Shown piece after piece: positions 38,673 through 49,238 of a DNA stretch of 64,000 bases. Source of the DNA: Rhizophagus irregularis (Eukaryota; Glomeromycota; Glomeromycetes; Glomerales; Glomeraceae); assembly GCF_026210795.1 (NCBI RefSeq), contig NC_089432.1, forward strand, positions 3,596,001 to 3,660,000, read 5' to 3'. The translations under genes were made by a program, and so were the position numbers. Every line of letters starts with the position of its first letter. The first letter of the stretch is position 1. The notes beneath the pieces were generated by a model that saw nothing but the letters and a program-made list of their open reading frames with translations, searched no databases and was not told the DNA's origin.

Positions 38673-41600
38673 AAAAAAAAATCAACAACCAACGTTTCAC
38701 GAATTCAATTACTAAAAAATAAAAATACATATTTCACGAAAAGAAAAAAAAAATCGTTTTTTCTTTAAATCCATATTGCTGGGACGATATGGGAATTTTT
38801 TTTTTTAAAAAAAAGCATCAAAAATTTTCGAACATTTTCATTTCGTTTTTTATATTACATTATTTTAGATAGAAAGGCCAGGTCGGAAAAGGGATTTAAA
38901 AAAAAAAAACAATTTCTAAAATCAAAAAAATATTATATATATTACCCTCCCGAATTAGTTTTAATATTTAATTTAAATTTTTTAATAAGCTCAAAAAAAA
39001 TTATGATTAATAATTTATTGCATATCCCTTTTTTATATTACGCCGATTACAAAATATATTATTTTATATATTTATAAATCCCCCTCCCATCTGTAAGATA
39101 TTCTCACATTATAAATTCATTACCCCCAAAAAAGAGATTATATGCCAAAAAAAAAAACAAAAAAAAAAATCCCCTTTCATGACAATTTCCCGCGTTTTTT
39201 CTCTTTTTTTTTCATTTTTCATATTATTTTAAAAAAATCATTAATACGTTATTTTTTTCGATGAGATTTTTTTTTTAATTTCATATCGTTTTATTTTCAT
39301 TGGTCGATCGGAATTTTTTTTTCTTTCTTTTTTTTCCTCTTTAAGGATGCTTGAATACAAGGTCGTTTCTTTCAAGTACGAAATACATATTTAAAAAGTA
39401 TTTGCCCATAAAGGGTAAATAAATATATGCAATTTCGCGTACCTATTCTAATTTCAAAATTGATATAGGTTTTGATGACAAAAAAAATAATTTCGTCGTA
39501 TTTTATTTAATTTTCGCAAAAATATTAACTTGTCATCACCCTATAATCATATAATCCATATAATCATTCCTCGTAATCATATAATTTTTTTTTTTCAAAT
39601 AATCGATCTAAGCATTTTTTTAAAGAGGAAAAAAAAAAAAATTTATTAGAGAAAAATTTCTTTCGTTACCATATAATCACTATTATAGACAATAATTTAA
39701 AAAAAAAAATTCAAAAACCTTTGTATATCTCTCTTCTTTATATAGACATGTGCAAGAAAAAAAAGGGTTTAACACCAAAAACAAAAGTATTATAGATACA
39801 TTACGAAATACAAATGTAGTAAACTCCGATCAAAAAAAAAAAAGATGATAATATTTATAGAAATTAATTTACACGACAAAAAAAAAAAAGGTTCGTAAAC
39901 TAATGAATTGGCAATAATAAAAAAACAAAATTGGTTGAATGGCACCTAAATAAAATTAATTTAAAATTTTGTATTATTAAAAAAAAATTGCTAAAAATGT
40001 AAAAATGTTTGATAAAAAAAAACGCGTATTACCAAGTTCAGCCACTGAGGCACTGAGGCACTGAGGTCACATGATTTTTCGATCAATGCAACCATTATTC
40101 TTTTCGAAACATTTAAAAAACAAAAAGAAAAAAAAAAAATTTACCATTTTGAGTTATTATGATTTCCTCATTATTAGTTGTCATATTATAAATTAATACA
40201 TAAATGGAATTTATACGTTTCTTTCATTTCTTTGTCATTCTCTCCCCAAATATTATTCGGACTGGATAAGATTTTGATGGATTGGCGCATGCGCGTACAC
40301 ACATGGCGCAATATAAAAAGTCAACAAAACAAAGAGACTGTACCTCATAACCCAATTTTGTGTTTATTGAATATATCATCATTTTTAATATATTCAAAAC
40401 TTTGACGCATAACAAAGAAACAACAGCACAAAAAAAAAAAAAAATTTTTTTTTTTTCTTGCATTTTGAAAGCTATTAACCAGATTTAAGAATTATTTATT
40501 AAATAAAAAGTAAATTACAAATTTTTTTGTTTTTTTATTTTTAATTTCCTAAGATAATCGTAAAGTTTTTTTGAAAGTTACAATCAAGGCGTTTTTAGTT
40601 TTTTTTTTTTATTATTGTCACAACTTTTGGCGTTTTGTTTGACCCGGCTAAAATTACTTCATTATTGTTTGTTGTTTATTGTAAATAAAGTCCGTGCCAA
40701 CTTAAAAAGATATTTTATTAAATATAAAAAAACTTTTTTTTTCCAATTTTTTGGTTTAACTAAAATTCAAAATTTCCGATACTTTGGCTTTAATTGCACA
40801 AATTTGGTGGGAAATTGATGTCACTATTAATAAAAGAGTTTTCAGTTTTTGGGTTTATGAGAACAATGAAATTCTTTTTTGCATAAACACATAAACAAAA
40901 AAAAAATGATTTTTTTTTTTATTGGCGTTAATTTCTCATTTATTGCTTAATCACACATTAAAAAAAAAAAAAAAAATATCTGAATAATGATAATCTGATA
41001 TATTTAAAATCTAAAATTAGAAATTTTCAATGCTTCCAATACGCAGGGCTTGTTGATAACTTTCGTCCACATATGTAAAGCCTGCAACGTAAAGCTTGTG
41101 ATGTAAACAGGCAAAATAACAATTCGCATCATTCTTCTAAATAAGCAATTGTACTGGTAATGTTCTTATATAATAGACAAAAATATTTACCCCAACCGAT
41201 GCAAATATAAAAAAAAAAATTTTTTAATACATACTTTTTTCCTGCAAAGCTGCACTGCACATATTTTTTGTAAGTAATTCTTTAGAATATTGTAAAATAT
41301 GTTGCAAAGGTAAAAAGTTCAAATTATTGTAAAATTACAAAATAAAATATACGGCATTACTGTGTTTTTTTAATTGATAATTCTCTTTTTTTTAAAAAAT
41401 TCTTAAAATTTTACAAATTTAAAATTATATAAAAGTTATATTTTATTCAGTTATTTTTATAAGATTCAAAAATAATTGAAAAGGTAAATAATGAAGTGCT
41501 GAATGATGTTAAACTGGACATAATTAGATAATAACTTTTTTACTTTATAATTAGGTGAAATTATAATAATTTGTAATTTTTATTGTTTTTATTAAACATT

Positions 41601-41830
41601 TTATTTAAGTAATTTTAAAAAACTGTAATATTATTATCAATAAAATCAATTTGATTTAAAGATTTTTAAGTTACTTTACTGAAGCTTTAAAAATTTTTAA
41701 AAGTGATATTAATTAATACTTGATCTATAATTATGAAAATATAGATTTGATATTTTTTATTATTTTTCTGTATCAATATTATAAAGGTATTAAATTTATA
41801 TTAATATATTTTTATAGATTAATTTTATAT
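38673..41830. other. AT-rich intergenic region
   Basis: 38673-39000 is the probable 3' UTR of the zinc-finger gene. The rest is A/T-run rich spacer. A 9-base-class tandem 'actgaggc' occurs three times at 40042-40068. 40280-40310 holds a GC-richer 'ggcgcatgcgcgtac' patch. No ORF with protein-like composition was found on either strand. Confidence 0.5.
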
Positions 41831-42976
41831 TCACCAGTGGTTAATTTAAAATTAATTCACCAGGGGTGAATTTACCTCAGGTGAAATTCACCAGTAATAT
41901 TATAATTTTAGTTTTATATTAATTTTGTTTATATTACGTTTTACAATTTCATACACGTAAATAAAAATTTTTTTATGAATTTTTTTAAACTGTAACTTTT
42001 TTTCCAAACATACTATTAAACCCATACAATTCAATTTCATAAATTAGAAATGAAATTTATAGAGAAATTTGTGTTTTTTATAACACTACTAGCTGTTTAA
42101 CTCCTAAAGTTTTATATTTTTTATTTAATAACTTTAGAGTGTAATTTCACTACTTTAGTCAAATGAAATCAATTTCTTTTATTAATTAAAAGTTGTTCAA
42201 CAGAGCCAAAACTACTTGTATATTAATTTCCATAGGTGTAGGTATAATATATGTGGAGAAACCAACATTTTTCATAATAGTACTAACTTTCAAATTTTTC
42301 TTTTTTCTGTTTATTAACTTTAGAGCATAATTTTACCACTTTAGTCAAATGAAATCAACTTTCTAATTAATTGAAAATTGTTCAGCAAGGTCGAAACTAC
42401 TTGTATATTAATTTTCATGGGTGTAGGTATAATACATATGGAGAAATCTACATTTTTCATAACGGTACTAACTTTCAAATTTTTCTTTTTCTGTTTATTA
42501 ACTTCAGCGCGTAATTTCACTACTTTAGTCAAATGATATCGACTTTCTAAATTAATTGAAAATTGTTCAGCAAGGTCGAAACTACTTATATATTAATTTT
42601 TGTGGGTATAGGTATAATACATATGGAGAAATCTACGTTTTTCATCATGGTACTAACTTTCAAATTTTTCTTTTTTCTATTTACTAACTTTAGAGCGTAA
42701 ATTCACCACTTTAGTCAAATGAAATTTACTTTCTTTATTAATTGAAAGTTGTTTAGCAGTATAAAATCTACTTAATACTTGTAAGATTTATCCATTTTTT
42801 ATAATAATACTAACTTATGAATTATTGTATAATATATTATTATATTTAAACTATATATTTTATATAAATATTTTTATTAATAAAATTATTATTTTTTTCA
42901 AAACAAAACAATTTAAATTTTAATAAATTATGTAATATAGGTAAACTTTACCTTGGGTGAATTTCACCACTAGTGA
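41831..42976. mobile_element. inverted-repeat element A carrying satellite DNA
   Basis: Left end 'tcaccagtggttaattt' (41831) matches the reverse complement of the right end ('aattt...caccactagtgag', ending about 42976). Subterminal motifs 'ggtgaatttacc' and 'ggtgaaattcacc' recur at both ends. The 1.15-kb interior has no coding capacity and consists largely of the ~185-bp tandem repeat described separately. Structure suggests a non-autonomous DNA element; no clear target-site duplication was found. Confidence 0.5.
42060..42820. repeat. ~185-bp satellite, cluster 1
   Basis: Tandem units begin with 'aactttagag(c/t)' at 42130, 42316, 42500 and 42686 (periods 186, 184, 186), with a partial unit before and a decayed fourth. 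Shared inner blocks in order: 'cactttagtcaaatga', 'gttcagcaaggtcgaaacta', 'ggtgtaggtataata', 'catatggagaaat', 'tttttcat', 'tactaactttcaaattttt'. The same unit reappears at 45936-46360. Confidence 0.85.
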
Positions 42977-43000
42977 GCATTAAAATCATTCTATTTTTAT

Positions 43001-43992
43001 TATCCCTTAAACTATAAGCAATTGCGGGCAAATTTGCTTGCAATTTTACCAAAATTTCAGCTCTCATCTAATTTTATGAAAAATAAAGCAATTTTAATAA
43101 AATTTTTTTCCAAAATAGTTTAAATTATATATTGTGTAGCAATTATTATCATTTATTAATTATATATTAGGAAATCGAAAATTACCTATTAGTCAAAAGT
43201 TGTATTTTAAGATAATCATAAAATTTTAAAAAACTTTGCACTTAATAACTTTGATGATTTCATTGATAATTAATTGTAGCTATATAAAAGCTTAATAGAA
43301 TATGTAGAATTTGGTATGAGAAACAACTTTTGTTAATATGATTTTTTGATGTTTAAAAGTAGGATTTTGACTTTATATAACCTATGAAAATTTTATTATA
43401 CATTTTAATTATATACAGGATAATCCGCTTACTTATAATAAAAGTCACTGTAGAAAATTGGCCATTTACTAATAGTTTTTACCTTACTTTTTTCTTAAAT
43501 TCTATTGGTTAATTAGCTAAAAAGGAAAAAAATCATAATGATAACATAAAATTTCCTTTTATAGTAGGATCTGCAAAGAATTTTATATATGATTTTTACC
43601 TTAAGCCTAGGGGTGACCTATCTTATAAGTAAGCAGGGTTCTTTATATACTCATAAAAATTAATTTTTTTTTTTCTATTTTGTATATTATAATGCAAAAT
43701 TTTTATAATGAAAATAAAAAGTTATAATAAATATTCAAATAGAGAAAAAAATATGATAAGAAAGTTAAGATTTTACTATATAAAAATTCTGATACTATTT
43801 TTGTAGATTAATTTCTCATCCAATTTTAATGATCAACCACATATCTAACTCATAATTTATGGCCAGAATGTAGATCAATTTGGCTGCAAAATTATGTGAT
43901 GATCTGGCCAAAATTAAAGAATTTTTTATAGTGTCATTTATCCTAATTTAGAAATTGCGGGTAAATTTGCCCGCAATACAGTTTAAAGGATA
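43001..43992. mobile_element. inverted-repeat DNA element B
   Basis: Left end (from 43001, 'tatcccttaaact' then a short gap and 'gcgggcaaatttg') matches the inverted right end (to 43992, read inverted as 'tatcctttaaact' then 'gcgggcaaattt'). Imperfect terminal inverted repeats extend for about 45 bases. Subterminal 'ggccagatcat' and 'ggccataaa' motifs recur at the right end. No transposase. A smaller element (43417-43642) is inserted in it. Probably a MITE-like non-autonomous element. Confidence 0.6.
43417..43642. mobile_element. hAT-like MITE nested in element B
   Basis: 226 bases starting 'aggataatccgcttactt' and ending, read inverted, 'agaaccctgcttacttat'. It is flanked by identical 'ttatatac' on both sides (43409-43416 and 43643-43650), an 8-base target duplication as made by hAT transposases. 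Related ends ('aggatcccgcttactt' and 'aggatcccacttactt') occur at 44973 and 59431. Confidence 0.65.
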
Positions 43993-44684
43993 GCTAGAAT
44001 CTATTATAATATTAATTTAATTTGAATCAAAAATAAAAAATAACTTAAAAGTAAAGTATTCATTAACCTTAAATGATTTATAATATAGTAAATATCCAAG
44101 AAAAAATACCTGTAATACTATAAATATATACCTCTTAAGATCAGAAAAAAATATACAATTACAAATGATATGTATTTATAAAGAATAAATAATCAGAAGT
44201 TATATAATTTAATCAAATATAGTACTTTTTATAAGCCATTTCAAGCTAAACAAGTTTTATTTAAAAGAGCAAACTTTTACAAACTTTTGCTGAATTCTAT
44301 TAGCTAAAATTATAATTAATTAATTAATTAATAAGGTTTAATAAGATTTGCAAAGCTTGAACTTTTTTAAGTAACTTAAAATAGTTCATGAAAAGTACTA
44401 ATCAAATATTAATTTAATTGATATTTGATTATTAAAATATAAAAATTTTCTGTTTATTTAGTAAATTAAGTAATCAATTAAAAAAAGTTACTAATTAAAT
44501 AAGTATTTAATTAGTTAGTATTTTACTTGTATTTTTTACTTTATTTTTATTTTCATTTTTTATTGTCAAATATTTTACCATTTATTATATAACCTTTTTC
44601 TTATTTCTATATTTAGTGTTTAAAATCAAATATATTTGAGTATTCATTAAAATTTATAAAATATATTTAAATAATATATTTTTT

Positions 44685-44900
44685 TTTTTTACTGCAGTGC
44701 ATATAATTCTTTATTAAGATTTATGCAGTGAAAGACAAATTTTAATACAATACATATAAAACAAGTCAAAAATCCCAAATAAACACTAAAAATTAAATAA
44801 TCTGGTAACTCATAACAGAATAACCATGTGTACACTATCAGTGAATGACTTAAGCTAGGGGAGTAAGTATACTTTAGAGGCATACTTTCTTAGAGGAATT
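44685..44900. repeat. dispersed repeat, copy 2
   Basis: The T-run, 'tgcagtgcatat...tctttatta', 'tgtgtacactatcag' and 'catactttctt' blocks repeat the order seen at 1033-1230. No coding potential. Class unknown. Confidence 0.5.
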
Positions 44901-44972
44901 CCTTCCTTCTGATCTACACCATGAGTGCCCTTAAAGACTTATTGCTACTGCAGATAAAACCTGATCTCAAAC

Positions 44973-45020
44973 AGGATCCCGCTTACTTTTAATATAGGTG
45001 TCCAAAAATCTGTGGTAAAA
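44973..45020. repeat. left end of aggatccc element, copy 2
   Basis: 'aggatcccgcttactttta' followed by 'ataggtgtcc' matches the terminus of the nested MITE at 43417 and the end at 59431. No matching right end was located, so this is likely a fragment. Confidence 0.45.
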
Positions 45021-45282
45021 TTCATAGTAAAATTTAATTTTAGGTCTCTTAATAGTTAAGGTAAAATTATATATATAATAAATAAAGGTCTCCAGATATG
45101 TAAGGTAAAGTTAAAATAGGTTTCCGGTTTATAAGGTAAAATCAATTAATAATTTGTATAGGTTTTAGTATATAATAAGGTAAAATTAATTATAGATTAT
45201 ATTATAAATTAGATTCTTAATTTTATAAATAAATATAACACAAAAATTTACCTCTTAATTGTAATAAATAACATGTAATAAT

Positions 45283-45505
45283 TTAGACGTGACGGTGTAA
45301 TGAAGTTATAAAAAGAATTAGACGTGTCAGTGTAACAAAATTATAAAAAGAAGACGTGACGGTGTAATGAAATTACAATAAGATTTAGACGTAACGGTAT
45401 AATAAAATTACAATAAGATTTAGACGTGACAGTGTAACAAATTTAAATATTAAAATATGAACAAATTTAGATAAAATAGAAATTATTTTAGACGTGATAG
45501 TGTAA
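45283..45505. repeat. ~35-bp minisatellite
   Basis: 'tagacgtgacggtgtaa' and variants start at about 45284, 45319, 45351, 45386 and 45421, with one more at 45489, giving a period of about 35. The units carry the only CpG-rich motifs in the neighbourhood. Confidence 0.75.
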
Positions 45506-45540
45506 TGACAAAAATTTACATAAAGAACTTTAGAATAAAA

Positions 45541-45656
45541 GGGTGGTGGTGGAATAAAGGTGGAGAAAATTATAAGTCAGGGTAGTGGTGAGGTAAGGGT
45601 AGAGAAAATTATAAATCAGGGTGGTGGTGGGGTAAGGGTGGAGAAAATTATAAGTC
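45541..45656. repeat. 39-bp G-rich minisatellite, three copies
   Basis: Units starting 'gggtggtggtgg' at 45541, 45580 and 45619 each end in 'ggagaaaattataagtc' or a close variant. G-runs are strand-biased, on the plus strand only. It follows directly on the 35-bp array. Confidence 0.8.
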
Positions 45657-45935
45657 CATAAATTTTTTTAAAAATTTTGTAATTTCTCAGTATTATTTTT
45701 ATATTAAATAACTAATTTTACTTCATTTTAGCATAGAAAATCTTTTAATAATTTTTTAATTAATTAATAAAATTTATTAATCCTTATCTCAGTCAATATT
45801 AAACCTAGAAAGATGATTTTACTACCATTAGAATTGTCTTAATGAGATGATTCTAATGGTATAAAATTTATCAAAATCAGATTACTGGATTTTGTTTAAT
45901 TTGATTCGGTGACTCAGAATCACTTTTTTGTTTAC

Positions 45936-46360
45936 AACTTCAGAGCGTGTTTACACCACTTCGGTCAAATGAAATTGACTTTCTAAATTAATTGAAAGTT
46001 GTTTGATAAGGTCGAAACTACTTATATATTAATTTTCATGAGTGTGGATATAATACTTATGGAGAAATGTGCATTTTTCATAATGGTACTAACTTCTGAA
46101 TTTTTCATTTCTCTGTTTATAACTTCAGAGCGTAATTACACCCCTTTGGTCAAATGAAATTGACCTTCTAAATTAATTGAAAATTGTTCAGCAAGATCGA
46201 AACTACCTACTTATTAATATTTATGGATATAAGTATAATACTTATGGAGAAATTTACATTTTATGTAATAGTATTAATTTCAAATTTTTCTTTTACTGTT
46301 TATTAACTTTATTAATTGAATATTATTAATCTACTTGTATATTATGTTTAGTTTAGCTTC
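45936..46360. repeat. ~185-bp satellite, cluster 2
   Basis: Units begin 'aacttcagagcg' at 45936 and 46121, and 'aacttta' at 46305 (periods 185, 184). Same orientation and same inner blocks as cluster 1, 3.1 kb to the left. The third unit is truncated. Confidence 0.8.
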
Positions 46361-47755
46361 ACAATGTATTGATCATATTTAAAATTGGATTTAATAAAAT
46401 ATATTTAATTAATAAATATATTTTATAAATTATATGTGTTATAATAAAAATTTAATTAGGTTAAAAGATTGATTTGCTTATTTTTATATAATTTTTAAAG
46501 TTAGATATTAACAATGCTTAGCGATCATAGTAAAAACCTATGCTTAGAGCTACTAATAAAAAATATTTTATGGGATCTTACCTATATAAGTATTTTCCAG
46601 GGTTCTTATATACCTCTTTCTGGTCTTTTTTCTTAGAAGTGAAAGTTTCATGTTCAATGGTTCCAATTTCACTTTCCGAAATTGTTGAGTGGTTAATGTT
46701 AATTGAAAGGACATTCGTTTTGCCTGACATATGCTCTTTATCCCAGTTTTTAGCGATTTTCTGATCATTACCTTAGTACAAACGATTGGAAAATTAAAAA
46801 TATGTTCAACTACAATTTATCATCCATTTTTCAATTTTTTATTCAACTAGATAAGGTTGCTTGCCGAAACCTAGGGGTTTAAGCAAGATGGCATTTCGCC
46901 GAAAAGTGAAATTCTGCCAAAACTATATTAAAGTTGAAACTTTGGAGAAAGGTGAAACTGCCGAAACTTATTATAAATGCCGAAACTGCCAAAACTCTGC
47001 CGAAACTATAATAAATATATAGTAAAATTTTGACGAAACTAATCGTAGGATTTTGAAGAGGTTTAGACAAGTAACCTTACCACTAGATCAGCCAGTAGTC
47101 TTGAACATCAGGCAACCCAATAAGCCATCTGTGCTCCAGTACTGATTTTGTGACTCAGCCAATAACTTTGAATGACGACAACCCAGTAAGCTCCTGTCAC
47201 GTCACTTTTTTTCTACTTAAATTCAGTAAAAAACAATTTACTTGTCTCTCTATAGCCATCAAGAAGAACTCATGCTCTTTCCTTCTGAGCGCCTTTTTCA
47301 CAATCAAAAATGGTTTCAAGAGATTTTATGTAGAAATCAACTTTTAAATCAAATGGCTCAATGTTTGACTCGTCAAGAAACCCTAAGATACTCCATTTAA
47401 AAGAAGTACGATTGAAATAATTATTTTTAGACATAAGAGTGAAAAGATTATTTACAAAAGAGATTATTAATAGTATCAACAATATAGCTATAATTTTATA
47501 TCGTACTAATAATTGATTTGCACTTCGCAGATATATTTTGAAATCACGACTCTAATCTTTAACTTAATGCAAATATCCTGAAATGGACGAAACTTTATTT
47601 AGATACATAATTAATCAGAAAATGCTAGAGAGGCAAGTAAAATATATGATGTAACTGATATTATCAAAGAAGGAGGGAGTACGTGAATCCTAGACCATTT
47701 AATGCGAGTTCCAACATCAAGTTATTTTTTTGCTCTCAAATAATTTTTATAATTA
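46361..47755. other. repeat-rich non-coding stretch with gccgaaact motif cluster
   Basis: 46866-47040 has 'gccgaaac' or 'gccaaaac' about eight times at irregular spacing; a related cluster occurs at 48640-48700. Minus-strand frames at 46568-46768 and 47270-47482 have mixed composition but no recognised motif, start context or splice partner. They may be transposon remnants. Confidence 0.4.
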
Positions 47756-47956
47756 CAGTTGACCCCCTATATAGTCACCCCCTGTATAATCACATCATAT
47801 AAAATTCCCCTTTATAAGCACGCACACCATATTTTGGCCCAATGTACTAATAAATATATTAGAAAAACCTCTTTTATAGTCACAACATATGACTTTTTTT
47901 ATAATTACACCTTTTTTTTTAGTCTTGAGAGGTGTAACTATAAAGGGGGTTGACTG
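47756..47956. mobile_element. pogo/Tc1-type MITE, 201 bp
   Basis: Begins 'cagttgaccccctatatag' and ends, read inverted, 'cagtcaaccccctttatag', so terminal inverted repeats are about 25 bases with few mismatches. It is flanked by TA on both sides (47754-47755, 47957-47958), the target duplication of Tc1/mariner/pogo elements. The interior has degenerate internal 'tatagtcac' copies and no ORF. Confidence 0.85.
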
Positions 47957-49211
47957 TAATTGTTTTATTTCTATCTTTATTATTAACTACGAGATTCTCA
48001 CCTTTATCTACACTAGATTTCAGAAATAAATTACCCACCCATATCTACAGAATTTTTGTCTATCTATAACACTATCATCTGTACAGACTATGTAAAAGAT
48101 CATTTCTCACAAGAGAACTTTTTTGAGATAAAGTAATTTTGAATCTACAGTATAAATTCAGAAGATTAGTACAAGGAATTGTTTGCTTAATTTTTCAGCA
48201 TTATTGCCAGAACAATAATATACAAAGTTTCAAGAATTTGGCACATGAAAATGCTTATAACAAAAAAATACTACATCAGACTTTTGCTGTGCAATTATAT
48301 ATAACGAGTTTAGCATACTCTATATTAGAGATCCTGGGCGAAACTGAAATATTTAGTCATTTAACTAAACCAAAATAGTTTAGACATTTAAAATATAAAG
48401 ACGAAATGCCAAAATTCAATATTTCATAGTATTTCCATGGATTTTTATAGATTTCCATGGATTTTTAATTATAATAATTACTTATAAAAAAAAAAATAAT
48501 AAATTTATATTAAAATATAATATTTTTTAAAGGAATTTATAAAACTATTTTATGTATAATATAATTTAATATATTTTTATAATAAAATTATAATTTTATA
48601 TAAATAAAATTTGAATTAAAAAATATTACTATATAGTTTAGTCAATGATAAAACCGAAACTAGTTGGTGACGAAACCAAAATTTTTGGCAAAAAGAGTTT
48701 AGCCAGGTATCACTACTCTATATTACATGTATCATGTGATACTAGATTACTAATTACTGTCATGGACTGCGATATAGCAAAAAAAAATTAAGTTTTTTTT
48801 TAGCAAAGCTTAATTTTTTTTTGCTTCATTCTTCCTTTCATTCTTCTTTCATTTTTCTCTTCATTCATTCTTTTCTTTTATTTTTCCATTACTCTTTTGT
48901 TCTTTCCTTTTCTTTTATTTCATTTTTCATTTTCCCATTTTCTTTCATAGTTTTATTTATTATTTCTGTAAAAACTCTGTAAAAATAAGTTTTTCACAGA
49001 TCCATTCATGGAAAAAAAATTTGATAAATTCTGTAATATAAAGTTATTAATTCTGAAAATATTAGCCTTTTACAGAAAAAAGATGAAATATTAACTTTTC
49101 CTTTTATTCTCCTCTTTACTTTCATTTTTTCATTATCCTTTTGTCCTATTTTTCTCTTTTACTTTTTCCTTTTACTTTTTTCTTTACTTTTTTCTTTACT
49201 TTTTTCTTTCA
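47957..49211. other. AT-rich spacer with pyrimidine tract
   Basis: 48777-48825 can fold: 'gcaaaaaaaaattaag' faces 'cttaatttttttttgc'. 48830-49210 is a strongly pyrimidine-biased (T/C) strand, ending in repeats of 'ttttttctttac'. No gene. The minus strand of the tract would be nearly pure purine. Confidence 0.5.
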
Positions 49212-49238
49212 CAGTCAAACCTCGATGTACTGATAACC

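Noticed and set aside
41831-46360. CRISPR-like array from regularly spaced repeats
   Set aside because: Units are contiguous ~185-bp satellite copies with no spacers, in a eukaryotic genome.
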